From BAIKAL-G1 sp943369525 (GTDB lineage Bacteria; Cyanobacteriota; Cyanobacteriia; PCC-6307; Cyanobiaceae), in assembly GCA_943369525.1 (NCBI GenBank), contig CALRNL020000003.1, positions 186,001 through 250,000 of the forward strand: a stretch of 64,000 nt of DNA, written 5' to 3'. A program made the translations under genes and the position numbers. This document shows, in pieces, positions 8,599-17,141 of this stretch. Positions within the stretch are counted from its first letter, which is position 1. Each line of letters begins with the position of its first letter. The notes under the pieces were generated by a model, which worked only from the letters and a program-made list of their open reading frames with translations, was not told the origin of the DNA and did no database searches.

Positions 8599-9243
8599 TC
8601 ATCGGAAGCTGTTGGCGCGAAGAGTTATTGATCGCGCGGAATAACTTCTGCCTTTGTATCTCGGTTTCCATTCAAAGCGAACCCAGGAGCAATTATTACC
8701 CAGTTGGAATTTAGGTGATAGGAGGTTGCTCATGACGATGCTGCCTGCGACATCGGTGCCGGGAAGCAGCTGGCCATCGATATCAACTTGGGGGCCAGTA
8801 CGCCGCAATTCGGTGCTGCTGAGGTAATATTCGATATTGGCGTATTCAATTGTGTTGTCGTTCTTTTGAATCGGCACCAAAAGGAACAATTTAGTGTGAT
8901 GTCTATCATACAAATTTCTTCCAGAGGTACAGTGGGTCGGTGCGCCATCTGGTCTGCAGGGAGTGTCGGGCGGGGTTGCCGATGTGCGTATGCTTTCGAA
9001 AGAAATAAGACAGGCTTCATCGGCTTCCGTCTTGAGTAGGTCGGCTACTCGTCTAGTGTTGCGATTAATGCTATTGAGGATAACCACCCGTTCGGCTACT
9101 TTGATTTGGTTAACGGCAACCACGGCGATCGATCCGATCACCAGGCTGGATAGCACCCCCCCAATCACCAATTCCACCAGGGTGAAGCCTGGGTTGCTTG
9201 CGTTGGAGCGGGGCTGCCCCCCTGCCAGAGCTTCTTTTTTCAT
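8599..9243 (-). CDS. Type IV minor pilin-like protein, copy B pilin 1
   Basis: 214 residues. The ATG at 9241-9243 gives MKKEALAGGQPRSNASNPG followed by FTLVELVIGGVLSSLVIG, a perfect prepilin cleavage site. A longer open frame exists upstream, but it would run through most of pilin 2, so it is rejected. The start overlaps the upstream stop as ATGA, as in copy A. It shares with copy A pilin 1 the helix, PDTPC, LLVPI, GPQVD and the C-terminal C-x-WV motif. The rest has diverged heavily. It is probably a minor pilin of the same machine as the other pilins here, or an alternative subunit. Confidence 0.8.
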   Translation of the reverse strand: MKKEALAGGQPRSNASNPGFTLVELVIGGVLSSLVIGSIAVVAVNQIKVAERVVILNSINRNTRRVADLLKTEADEACLISFESIRTSATPPDTPCRPDGAPTHCTSGRNLYDRHHTKLFLLVPIQKNDNTIEYANIEYYLSSTELRRTGPQVDIDGQLLPGTDVAGSIVMSNLLSPKFQLGNNCSWVRFEWKPRYKGRSYSARSITLRANSFR

Positions 9244-9914
9244 GAACGTTGCCAATCCTCGCAGGTGATGGCTGGGTCGGTGGCAACATGCGTGTTTTTG
9301 TTGATGCCGGTGTAAATGATGCCAAAGGCAACTTTCAGACAGCGCAAGGGTGGTTCGCCATTGACGGAGATTTTGACTATAATTTGTTTGCCATTGGCCA
9401 CAATCCCGCTGCGGCGCGTAAACCACACGACTGCCTCGGGATCCGAGCTGGGTATGTCGCTGCTCCCATTGATCGCCGCCCCAACGTTGTAAAATTTGGC
9501 CCCATCGACGGACGGTAGCTTCAGCTCTTCTCTCTCCGTACATCCGAAACGGTTAGTTCCCATCGCGTGCGCGTAAGTGGTGCCGAGTGGGAGGGTATCT
9601 CCTCGCCTGAGCACCCAGCCGCAGGGACCCTCGCTGCCCGCCTTTGCCTGCATCGCCTCCAGCCAGCCAGCCAGCTCGTTCACCGCGGCGTCGGCCCGAT
9701 CCTTGCGCAGAAAATAGGTGGAGGAGGTGAGCGCCACGGCGCTAACAATCCCAAGCACGGCTATGGTGACCAGCAATTCGGGCAAAGTGAAGGCCCGGTG
9801 CCGATGCCCGCTGCGCCAGTTAGACAGCAGGCCAATCTTGGCTAGGTTAACCCTGGGCACGGCAACCCTGGGGAGGGGAGGCTTGGCAAGCATGATCATG
9901 GATAGAATCCTCAT
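9240..9914 (-). CDS. Type IV pilin-like protein, copy B pilin 2 (FimT/GspH-like)
   Basis: 224 residues. A long basic leader ends in RHRA, followed by FTLPELLVTIAVLGIVSA. The residue before the cleavage site is Ala, as in the copy A paralogue (6182-6826). It shares the helix, AAVNELAGWLEAMQAKAGS, the GCTER motif and NGEPPLRC with that protein, with moderate divergence elsewhere. The start forms an ATGA overlap with the stop of pilin 3 and the stop overlaps pilin 1. It is likely an envelope minor pilin. Confidence 0.8.
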   Translation of the reverse strand: MRILSMIMLAKPPLPRVAVPRVNLAKIGLLSNWRSGHRHRAFTLPELLVTIAVLGIVSAVALTSSTYFLRKDRADAAVNELAGWLEAMQAKAGSEGPCGWVLRRGDTLPLGTTYAHAMGTNRFGCTEREELKLPSVDGAKFYNVGAAINGSSDIPSSDPEAVVWFTRRSGIVANGKQIIVKISVNGEPPLRCLKVAFGIIYTGINKNTHVATDPAITCEDWQRS

Positions 9915-10525
9915 GGACAGAAGTCGGCCATTTTCGGGGTGATCATCGCTACTCGGACGAGATTATTGTTGTCGCGATTAAATAGCTTGATGCTTAGGGT
10001 CTTGTTGGGCCGAACTAAAACCTCCCTGCGGGTATGTGTAGGAGGGGCCCAGCCTTCCACGGCTTTACGAAATTCACTCATAAAAGCATCGTTCTTGTTG
10101 TCGGCGCAGAGTTGTTCAACGGCCAATGGTTCTATGGGTGTGCTTGTGCCGTCGAACTTTGTTTTGGTGGTGGCTAGATCTAGCTGGGGAAAGAAATAAC
10201 GATCGTCCCTGGAGTCGTTGGTGGCGCAAGGTTTGTCAACGCCGAAGTCGGTCTCGGTCGGGCCTTCGGTTTTGCATTGGCCACTGCAGCAGGTGTATTC
10301 GCGAGCCAGGGACGAGGCGTCCGCAAGGTATTTCTCGATGGCGACATCCATCGTCTGCCGTTTTTGCATGGATGCCATGCTGCGGGTGATGCCGTTGAAC
10401 ACATTTGCCATAGCAGCCACGGTCAGGAACAGCATCACCGAGACCATCAAGGGCTCCAGCAGTCCAGTGCCCCGATCAGCTAGCGCCCGCCTATGGGCCC
10501 GTTTGCGCAGAATCGTTTTCGTCAT
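9911..10525 (-). CDS. Type IV pilin-like protein, copy B pilin 3 with vicinal cysteines
   Basis: About 204 residues from the ATG at 10523-10525 (MTKTILRKRAHRR). A longer frame extends upstream into pilX and is rejected, because the copy A paralogue starts at the equivalent place. LADRGTGLLEPLMVSVML is the cleavage/helix region, YTCCSGQC carries the adjacent cysteines and the C-terminus is KMADFCP, all as in copy A. It follows the pilX stop by one base, consistent with a single transcript pilX-pilin3-pilin2-pilin1. Confidence 0.75.
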   Translation of the reverse strand: MTKTILRKRAHRRALADRGTGLLEPLMVSVMLFLTVAAMANVFNGITRSMASMQKRQTMDVAIEKYLADASSLAREYTCCSGQCKTEGPTETDFGVDKPCATNDSRDDRYFFPQLDLATTKTKFDGTSTPIEPLAVEQLCADNKNDAFMSEFRKAVEGWAPPTHTRREVLVRPNKTLSIKLFNRDNNNLVRVAMITPKMADFCP

Positions 10526-10526
10526 G

Positions 10527-13500
10527 CTAAAAGAGCTCAAAATATCGCCTTGACGTTGGTGCTCGGGCCACCCAATCGATTCCAGTCCAGTTAATGGCCC
10601 CAACCTGGGAGCTGAGGCTCGTAGAGGGTGACGCTGCAATGCGCAAATGGGCCTGGCCGCCGCTGCTCAGGGACCTCACCCAGAGCCGCCCGAAGAAACT
10701 CAAACTGTCATCGGCCGGGGCCGTTAGGGAATCTGACAGTGAACACCGTCCCGTTGATGTTATTCCGCAGAAGGCCACATGACCCCAGGGGAAGTAGAGC
10801 CAGGCCCCATAAAGACTGGATCGCTTCCCTCCATCGGAGTTGGTGTCAATCACAATGACCTGATTACAGGGTTGGTCTCTTAGCCCGGAATCATTGCAAG
10901 TGTTTGCTGGGGCTGTGCCCCTTCCGAAAAAGTTTAGCCGCCCGTAGTCGCCAACCGGGCTAAATGCGCTCTCGTTTACTGGGGTTTTGCAGTTTTCCTT
11001 GGGTGGGGTGGTCCATATGTCGCCATCTCTAGGGCAGGCCACGTGGAAAATGGATGCCCCAGCAGAGAGCTTGATTAAGGGTTGCTCCATGCTGATTCCC
11101 CTTGTGTCATATGGGCTGTTGTAGTAGAAGCTAATGGGTCTGTGGGTAGTGTCTATGTACAAGTTATTGGCAGCTCCGGCCAGGTCTATGGTTGGTCCAA
11201 GGCAGTGGAATCTGTCAGACAACCATTCGCACCAGTTTTGGTAGTAAGTAAAGCCCGGATCAAACCTTACAACTGACGAGTCGGTCGGGTTGTCACCCGA
11301 GAGATCCGATGTAATGGCAAATACATTTAGAGCGGCTTCTTGAATCGGGTCTTGCCCTGTGATGGGGATGTTGCTAAAGTTGCTGTTAGCCCTCACTCGG
11401 AATTTGACGAAATGGCGAAAGGGATTGGTGGATGCATAGGCTTGTGGAGGAATGAGTATATTGCACCGCCAATGCAATATCCTTGGGCGGGGAATGAACG
11501 GAATTATTTCCTTGCAATTGCTTACGAATGTGCCATTTTTCCTGATCTCACCGTTGGCGTGCAGAGTCGCAATCGGTATCCAGCCTTCATCGGTGTTGAC
11601 TGGCTGGTTGGTTGTGACCCCTTTTGCGGGATCGTTTGGGTCTGGGGTGAAGCTGTAATCAACCCTAAAAACTGAATTGGTAGAGGAGTTGCTGGCGCCT
11701 TGAGTCGTTCTATTAAACTGAATTGACAAGACTGGATTGATTAATGCGTAGAGATTAACTGCTCTGGCCATGGCAGGGGCCGTGGTGTTGGTGTTGTTGG
11801 GGCTGCCGCCCCAGCTTGCAGGGCCGCCCCCGCCAGGAAGCAAAAATTTTACGGCACCCCATTGGAAACTCATGTTTCCTTCCTGTGACAGTGTCCACAG
11901 TGATGGCCATCGGGGAATTGAGCCAGAACTTCTTCCGCCGATTGAACGGAGCGGGTGGCGCTCGTTTAAGCTGTTTTCCCACCCATAGGAAGTGAAATCG
12001 TCACTAATTCCGTAAGCCCACGAAACGTAGGCTGGCAAGGAGATAGCTGCCCATGTGTGGATCTGGGAGGGATTTTCTGGGTCGTAGATGGACGCGCATC
12101 GATTGTTGGGCAGATACTTCGTATTGCAATACTCCAGAACAGGCTGAGCACCAATGTACCACCCGCATCCATAATGAGGAATGTCAACTAATTGGCAAAA
12201 GGAATCGTTTGCCCGAATCCAAACGTCGAAGCCATCTTCTTCTGCTGCCTTGATGATCGGATAGCCATTGCTGATCGAGGCGTTGTTGCTTGAGTTAATA
12301 GCTCTCTGGGTGACGTCATAAGGGTACCTTGCTAATGGATTCAACGCCAAGTTGGCCTGTGGTGTCCAAGAATAGGTATAGCTGCTTTGGATGGATGGCA
12401 GGCCCGGCGATTGAAGGTGGAGAGGCATGATTGGCACGCAGGAGGCGGCGCGCCCGGCAACCGAGGCCCGATTGCCATAGGGATGGGCCGGATTGTTAAA
12501 GTCATCGATTTGGGGGCAATTCCTGGGCGTGCCGTTGCCAGCTGTGCTGGCGATAATGGTTTGGAATAGGCTGGTTAGGGTATTGTTGCCCCCGAGATCA
12601 TTCCCCAGGGGATGGTCATCGGCGCTGGTATTACAAGTGCTTGGCATGGTGCGGCAACCCACTTCGCTGCCGCCCGAAAGGCTGGAGGCCGTGCGGTTCC
12701 AGCCGTGGCCCGGATTGGCAACCACCCCCAGAATCGAATTGATACTCACCACCTCGCCAGCCTGGTTGGTGCGGGTGAAGCGGTCGTTGGCCCTGTTGCT
12801 AAACATCCTGCCATTATTCAGGCCCACAATCAGGCCAAAATCCAGGCCGCAGCTGCGTCTATCGGCCCCCAGGCTGGCTGCCGGGCTGTCATCGGCGCTG
12901 CCGCCGGAGCCATTGCCGCCGAAGGAGCCGCCGCAGCATTTGGGCACCACCTCGAATTCCTTTGTGATTGTGGAGGTGGTGTAGCTGCCATCGGCCCGGT
13001 AGAGGCGGCCCTCCACGGTGAGCGCAATCAAACCGGTGTTGCCGCCAGGGTTAAGGGCGTCCCCCCCATCTGGATAATCGAGATTGACCAGGCTGTTGAA
13101 GCTGCTGCCAGCCGGAATGGCTCCCGCTTGGCTGAGGGTATTGCCATTGGCTAGGAAGGTTCGGTAAATGCTGCGGCGATTGCTGCTACCGCCCTCGCCG
13201 GCGGAATAGCGCACCGAAAGCAGCTTGAAGCGCCGTTGGGCTTGGCTAGTAGCCTCAAGAGTCTCCAAGTCGCGAAATTGGCCATCGGCAAAATTCACGG
13301 CCTGTTGGGTTGGCATCCCGTTGGTGCCTGGTCTGCCGCCCGTGGAGGAGAGGCAGGGACTTTGCAGGTCCTGATTGCTGGTGCTCCACTGGCTGGGGGG
13401 CGTGCCGCCGGCCACCAGCAATTGTCTGTTTTGCGGCTGGTTGAAGGTGTTGATGATCCGGCTGGCGCCAGAATCGGCCACCGACTGGGCATCGCGGTAT

Positions 13501-13670
13501 TCGCTACTGAAAAGGGCGCCTAATTTCGTCCCGTTCACAAGGGCAAGCAAGCCCAGGGTGCCCACCAGCAGGGAAGCGACCACCAGGATGCCCGCCACCA
13601 TGGTGTAGCCCCTGGCCCGGGCGTTACGCGGCCTGGCGGTGAGCAGTTGGAGGAGAAGCTGGGGCCTCAT
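10527..13670 (-). CDS. Giant PilX-like pilus-associated protein (copy B)
   Basis: About 1047 residues from the ATG at 13668-13670 (MRPQLLLQLL, as in the paralogue). The N-terminus RGYTMVAGILVVASLLVG is a PilX-type helix lacking Glu5, with a cleavable-looking leader. Residues up to about 340 and the last 250 or so are closely similar to the protein at 13986-16967, whereas the middle differs widely. The body is rich in Asn, Ser, Gly and Thr, with a KCCGGSFG motif and several Cys pairs, as expected of an extracellular domain. A PilX-like or PilY1-like adhesive tip role is plausible, but this is inference. It heads the copy B pilin operon. Confidence 0.7.
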   Translation of the reverse strand: MRPQLLLQLLTARPRNARARGYTMVAGILVVASLLVGTLGLLALVNGTKLGALFSSEYRDAQSVADSGASRIINTFNQPQNRQLLVAGGTPPSQWSTSNQDLQSPCLSSTGGRPGTNGMPTQQAVNFADGQFRDLETLEATSQAQRRFKLLSVRYSAGEGGSSNRRSIYRTFLANGNTLSQAGAIPAGSSFNSLVNLDYPDGGDALNPGGNTGLIALTVEGRLYRADGSYTTSTITKEFEVVPKCCGGSFGGNGSGGSADDSPAASLGADRRSCGLDFGLIVGLNNGRMFSNRANDRFTRTNQAGEVVSINSILGVVANPGHGWNRTASSLSGGSEVGCRTMPSTCNTSADDHPLGNDLGGNNTLTSLFQTIIASTAGNGTPRNCPQIDDFNNPAHPYGNRASVAGRAASCVPIMPLHLQSPGLPSIQSSYTYSWTPQANLALNPLARYPYDVTQRAINSSNNASISNGYPIIKAAEEDGFDVWIRANDSFCQLVDIPHYGCGWYIGAQPVLEYCNTKYLPNNRCASIYDPENPSQIHTWAAISLPAYVSWAYGISDDFTSYGWENSLNERHPLRSIGGRSSGSIPRWPSLWTLSQEGNMSFQWGAVKFLLPGGGGPASWGGSPNNTNTTAPAMARAVNLYALINPVLSIQFNRTTQGASNSSTNSVFRVDYSFTPDPNDPAKGVTTNQPVNTDEGWIPIATLHANGEIRKNGTFVSNCKEIIPFIPRPRILHWRCNILIPPQAYASTNPFRHFVKFRVRANSNFSNIPITGQDPIQEAALNVFAITSDLSGDNPTDSSVVRFDPGFTYYQNWCEWLSDRFHCLGPTIDLAGAANNLYIDTTHRPISFYYNSPYDTRGISMEQPLIKLSAGASIFHVACPRDGDIWTTPPKENCKTPVNESAFSPVGDYGRLNFFGRGTAPANTCNDSGLRDQPCNQVIVIDTNSDGGKRSSLYGAWLYFPWGHVAFCGITSTGRCSLSDSLTAPADDSLSFFGRLWVRSLSSGGQAHLRIAASPSTSLSSQVGAINWTGIDWVARAPTSRRYFELF

Positions 13671-13985
13671 CAATCAATGGGCAAGGGATGGGTGGGCCGG
13701 GAGATTGGGGGGATGCCATTGAACAGTTGATTATTAAGTGGTCCGATTCTACATCGGTTTTGCAGCGAGGCTCGCCAAACACCCCATCCCTCCCAGGCTG
13801 CATGGGGGGGATAGTAGTTCCCTCAGCAGGTTTTAGCGTGCAGGGGCTGGCCCTACCGACCTGGGACAATAGACCTTCGTCGATAGCATTAGGGTCGCCA
13901 GGGCACCCGTCGCTCCCGGCCCGAAGTGGTGCGGCTGCGGATTGTTTGATTGGGGCAGAATTGATCGGTTCTGTTCTAAACTGGC
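13671..13985. other. Spacer between the two giant PilX-like genes
   Basis: About 315 bases. A minus-strand open frame runs through it from inside the neighbouring gene, but it has no recognisable similarity to any pilin here and no good start, so I do not call it. On the minus strand it contains a TAGAAT hexamer about 80 bases from the downstream pilX start that could be a -10 element, unsupported by a clear -35. It may hold the promoter for the copy B operon. Confidence 0.4.
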
Positions 13986-16967
13986 CTAATTCAACGCATA
14001 GCGCTGGCGCGTTGCCGTTGTTGATCGGGCCACCCAATCGATTCCAGTCCAATTAATGGCCCCAGCCAGGGTGCTCAGGCCCGTAGAGGGCGAGGCTGGA
14101 ATGCGCAAATGGGCCTGGCCGCCGCTGCTGAGCGACCTCACCCAGAGACGGCCGAAGAAATTAAAACTGTCATCTGCATTAAAGTCTGTAAAGGGTAGTT
14201 GCCCCCAGCCCGAGGCCCGGCATGTGGCGCCACAGAAGGCCAGATGGCCCCAGGGGAAGTAGAGCCAGGCCCCGTAAAGACTGGATCGATTCCCACTATT
14301 AGAGTTGCTATCAATCACAATGACTTGATTACAGGGTTGGTTAACAAGGCCCGAATCATTGCAGGTGTTGGCAGGGGCTGTGTCCCTTCCGAAAAAGTTT
14401 AGCCGCCCGTAGGCGCCAACTGCATTAAACGCGCTGGCGGTTACTGGGGTTGAGCAGTTTTCCACTGGTACGATTGACGTTGGGCCGCCAACTCTGGAGC
14501 AAGCTACGTGGAGAATTGATGCCGATGAAGAGAGCTTGATTAAGGGTTGACTAAAATTGATTCCCCTTGCGTCATTAGCATTGTTGTAATAGAAGCTGAT
14601 GGGATAATCAGTAGAGTCTATGTACAAGTGGTTACTAGGTCCGGCCAGGTCTATGGTTGGGCCAAGGCAATGGAAGCCTACCCCCGCAACGTGGGAGGAG
14701 GGGCTCCTTTCGCACCAGTTCAGGTATCTGAGCTGAACATTATCGCTGACGGGGGCTGTTTTGATGGCAATGCTGTTGAGAACAAACGTGTCAATGCGAT
14801 TGGTGCCCGTGCCAAAATTGCTGTTGGCCCTGAGGCGAAATTTTACGTAGTGGCGAAAACGATTGCTGGCGGCGTAGACCCTTTCCGGGAAGGCAATGCG
14901 ACAGATCCAGATTTGGCCCGATGATACCCCGCAGGCGGCTGCTGGGGCATTGATTGCCCATGAGACGTAATTCGCCTGAATCACAGCGAGCTGTAGCCAG
15001 CCGGTGTCAGTGTTGATGTCCGCGTCGGTCGTGATCCCTAGGTCGGAATCGAAGCTAACATCAATCCTCAGCAGGCCGATCATGCTCGTGTTAAAGTTGC
15101 CTGAACCTGTTCTCCTAAAGACTAATTCGAGGACTGGGCTTTCCAAGCCATAGAGATTCACGGCCCTGGCGATGGCGGGTGCTAATAGGTAGTCGGTGCC
15201 GAAGTCGCTGCCTACGTCCTGGAACGTCACGCTGCCATTCGTAATCTGCAGGTCGCCCGTCGTTAACGCCGGGTTTGCGTTGTCGGAATCGCTCTCTACC
15301 CAGATGCTGGGCCAGCGGGGCGTGCTGCCGGCCGTACGGCCCGATAGGCTATTGGATTCAAAATCGTCGCGAATTCCGCCCGTAACATCGCCTGATTGGG
15401 AGATCACGGCCCAGGAGTGGATGGTGGCGCCATTGAATACGGAGGCGCAGGCATTATCCGGGAGGTATTTTGTGTTGCAATACTCCAGGAATGGCCCCGG
15501 TGTCACCTGGTTGACGCCAGTGGCTCCGTTGGCGCGTAACCAAATTTTGGCATTGTCATTTGTAGTCATATTGATGATCGGATAGCCCCCCTCATTACCC
15601 GACGTCACTGCCTGTGCGCTAACGGTCTTCGGATTCTTTCCATTTTCCCAGGTATAGGTAAAGCCGCTAGCGATACTGGGCAGGCCTGGAGCTGAGAGGA
15701 GGAGCGGCCAGATTGGAACGCAGGAAGCGGCTTTCCCTGCAACCGAGCTCCGATTGCCATAGGCTTGGCTTGGAACGCCAGAGGCATTGGCTTCAGTGCA
15801 GTTATTGGGTGTGCTATTGCCACCTGTTGCGTTTCTTATTGTAGTGTATTCGTTTGGCAGGGAAGCGCTTCCTCCCAACGGATAGGTATCGCTGGCTATA
15901 TTGCAAGCGCTTGGTATTGTGCGGCAACCGACTTGGCTGTTGCCCACCAGTAGGCTCGTTGTGCGGTCCCAGGCGTGACTCGGAGCGGCAATCAGCCCCA
16001 GGATCGAATTGATACTCACCACCTCGCCAGCCTGGTTTGTGCGGCTGAAGCGGTCGTTGGCCATGTTGCTAAACATCCTGCCATTATTGAGCCCCACAAT
16101 CAGGCCAAAATCCAGGCCGCAGTTGCGGTTATCCGCCCCCAGACTGTTGGCCGGCGGGGTGGCGGTGGTGGTGCCGCCGGAGCCATTGCTGCCGAAGGAG
16201 CCGCCGCAGCATTTGGGCACCACCTCAAATTCCTTGGTGGTGGTGGAGGTGGTGGTGGTGCCATCGGCCCGGTAGAGGCGCCCTTCCACCGTGAGTGTGA
16301 TCAAACCGGTGTTGGTGCCAGGGTTAAGGGCGTCGCCCCCATCGGGATTATCGAGATTGACCAGGCTGTTGAAGCTGGTGCCGGCCGGAATGTCGCCCGC
16401 CTGGCTGAGGGCCGTGCCATTGGCTCGGAAGGTTCGGTAAATGCTGCGGCGATCGGTATTACCACTCACCCCGGCGGAGTAGCGCACCGAAACCAGCCGG
16501 AAGCTTCGTTTGGCCTGGTCGGGTGCGTTAACATCAACGATCGAGTCAACGTTTTGCAGATCCCTAAACTGGCCATCGCCAAAATTTACGGCCCGCTGCG
16601 TCGGTAGCCCATTGTTGCTACCTGGTCTGGTGGTGCCATCGGAGCTGACGCAGGGGCTTTGCAGGGCCGGGTTGCTGGTGCTCCATTCGTTTGGGGGCGT
16701 GCTGCCGGCCACCAGCAATTGCCTGTTTTCCGGCTGGTTGAAGGTGGCGATGATCTGGTCGGCTCCAGCCTCCGCCACCTGCTGGCCATCGCGGGCCTCG
16801 CCGCTGAAAAAGGCGGCCAGCTTTGAACCATGCACCAGGGTCAGCAAGCCCATGGTGCCCACCAGGAGGGAGAGGATCACCAGGATGCCCGCCACCATGG
16901 TGTAGCCAGCGGCCCGGTTGCTACGGGGCCTGGCGCTGAGCAGCTGGAGGAGAAGGTTGGGCCGCAT
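13986..16967 (-). CDS. Giant PilX-like pilus-associated protein (second paralogue)
   Basis: 993 residues. MRPNLLLQLLSARPRSNRAAGYTMV leads into a hydrophobic PilX-type helix without Glu5 (split here for length: the helix is VAGILVILSLLVGTMGLL). It shares with the copy B protein the first about 340 residues, including KCCGGSFG and GLDFGLIVGLNNGRMFSN, and the last about 250, including SFYYN, QPLIKLSS and NWTGIDWVAR. The central about 350 residues are poorly conserved. It is not followed by its own pilin set. It is divergent from rseP with a 174-base gap. Probably a surface-exposed, pilus-associated protein. Confidence 0.7.
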   Translation of the reverse strand: MRPNLLLQLLSARPRSNRAAGYTMVAGILVILSLLVGTMGLLTLVHGSKLAAFFSGEARDGQQVAEAGADQIIATFNQPENRQLLVAGSTPPNEWSTSNPALQSPCVSSDGTTRPGSNNGLPTQRAVNFGDGQFRDLQNVDSIVDVNAPDQAKRSFRLVSVRYSAGVSGNTDRRSIYRTFRANGTALSQAGDIPAGTSFNSLVNLDNPDGGDALNPGTNTGLITLTVEGRLYRADGTTTTSTTTKEFEVVPKCCGGSFGSNGSGGTTTATPPANSLGADNRNCGLDFGLIVGLNNGRMFSNMANDRFSRTNQAGEVVSINSILGLIAAPSHAWDRTTSLLVGNSQVGCRTIPSACNIASDTYPLGGSASLPNEYTTIRNATGGNSTPNNCTEANASGVPSQAYGNRSSVAGKAASCVPIWPLLLSAPGLPSIASGFTYTWENGKNPKTVSAQAVTSGNEGGYPIINMTTNDNAKIWLRANGATGVNQVTPGPFLEYCNTKYLPDNACASVFNGATIHSWAVISQSGDVTGGIRDDFESNSLSGRTAGSTPRWPSIWVESDSDNANPALTTGDLQITNGSVTFQDVGSDFGTDYLLAPAIARAVNLYGLESPVLELVFRRTGSGNFNTSMIGLLRIDVSFDSDLGITTDADINTDTGWLQLAVIQANYVSWAINAPAAACGVSSGQIWICRIAFPERVYAASNRFRHYVKFRLRANSNFGTGTNRIDTFVLNSIAIKTAPVSDNVQLRYLNWCERSPSSHVAGVGFHCLGPTIDLAGPSNHLYIDSTDYPISFYYNNANDARGINFSQPLIKLSSSASILHVACSRVGGPTSIVPVENCSTPVTASAFNAVGAYGRLNFFGRDTAPANTCNDSGLVNQPCNQVIVIDSNSNSGNRSSLYGAWLYFPWGHLAFCGATCRASGWGQLPFTDFNADDSFNFFGRLWVRSLSSGGQAHLRIPASPSTGLSTLAGAINWTGIDWVARSTTATRQRYALN

Positions 16968-17141
16968 TAATGGTTGGGCCGTCGCGATGGGTGCGCATGG
17001 CTTCGGGTGAAGCCGCTGCGGGAACCCATCCCGTTCAAATTAATTGGCTTCAGTTATAGCAACGCCGCAGGCTGCCAAACCCGTCAACCCGGGCCTGGGG
17101 CGCCCCCGCCACAATGGGTGTTCTCTGAGCGTTCGGCCTGC

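Larger units (their letters stand above)
5351..11510. repeat. Tandem duplication of about 3.05 kb (serS tail, three pilins, part of pilX)
   Basis: Copy A spans about 5351-8390 and copy B about 8393-11510. Each copy runs in the same order: serS 3' end, convergent spacer, three minus-strand pilin genes, C-terminal part of the giant PilX-like gene. Copy B continues into a complete pilX, while copy A stops inside pilX and abuts the serS tail of copy B. By eye, the first 150 bases of the two serS tails differ at about 13 positions, whereas the first pilin pair is far more diverged at the protein level. The right boundary is approximate. Confidence 0.85.

Noticed and set aside
8599..9543. Longer 314-codon version of copy B pilin 1
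   Set aside because: The extra N-terminus lies within pilin 2, and the short form reproduces the ATGA overlap and leader seen in copy A.
13624..14052. 142-codon minus-strand frame between the two giant PilX-like genes
   Set aside because: Starts inside the coding end of one pilX and resembles no pilin; the overlap and composition suggest chance.
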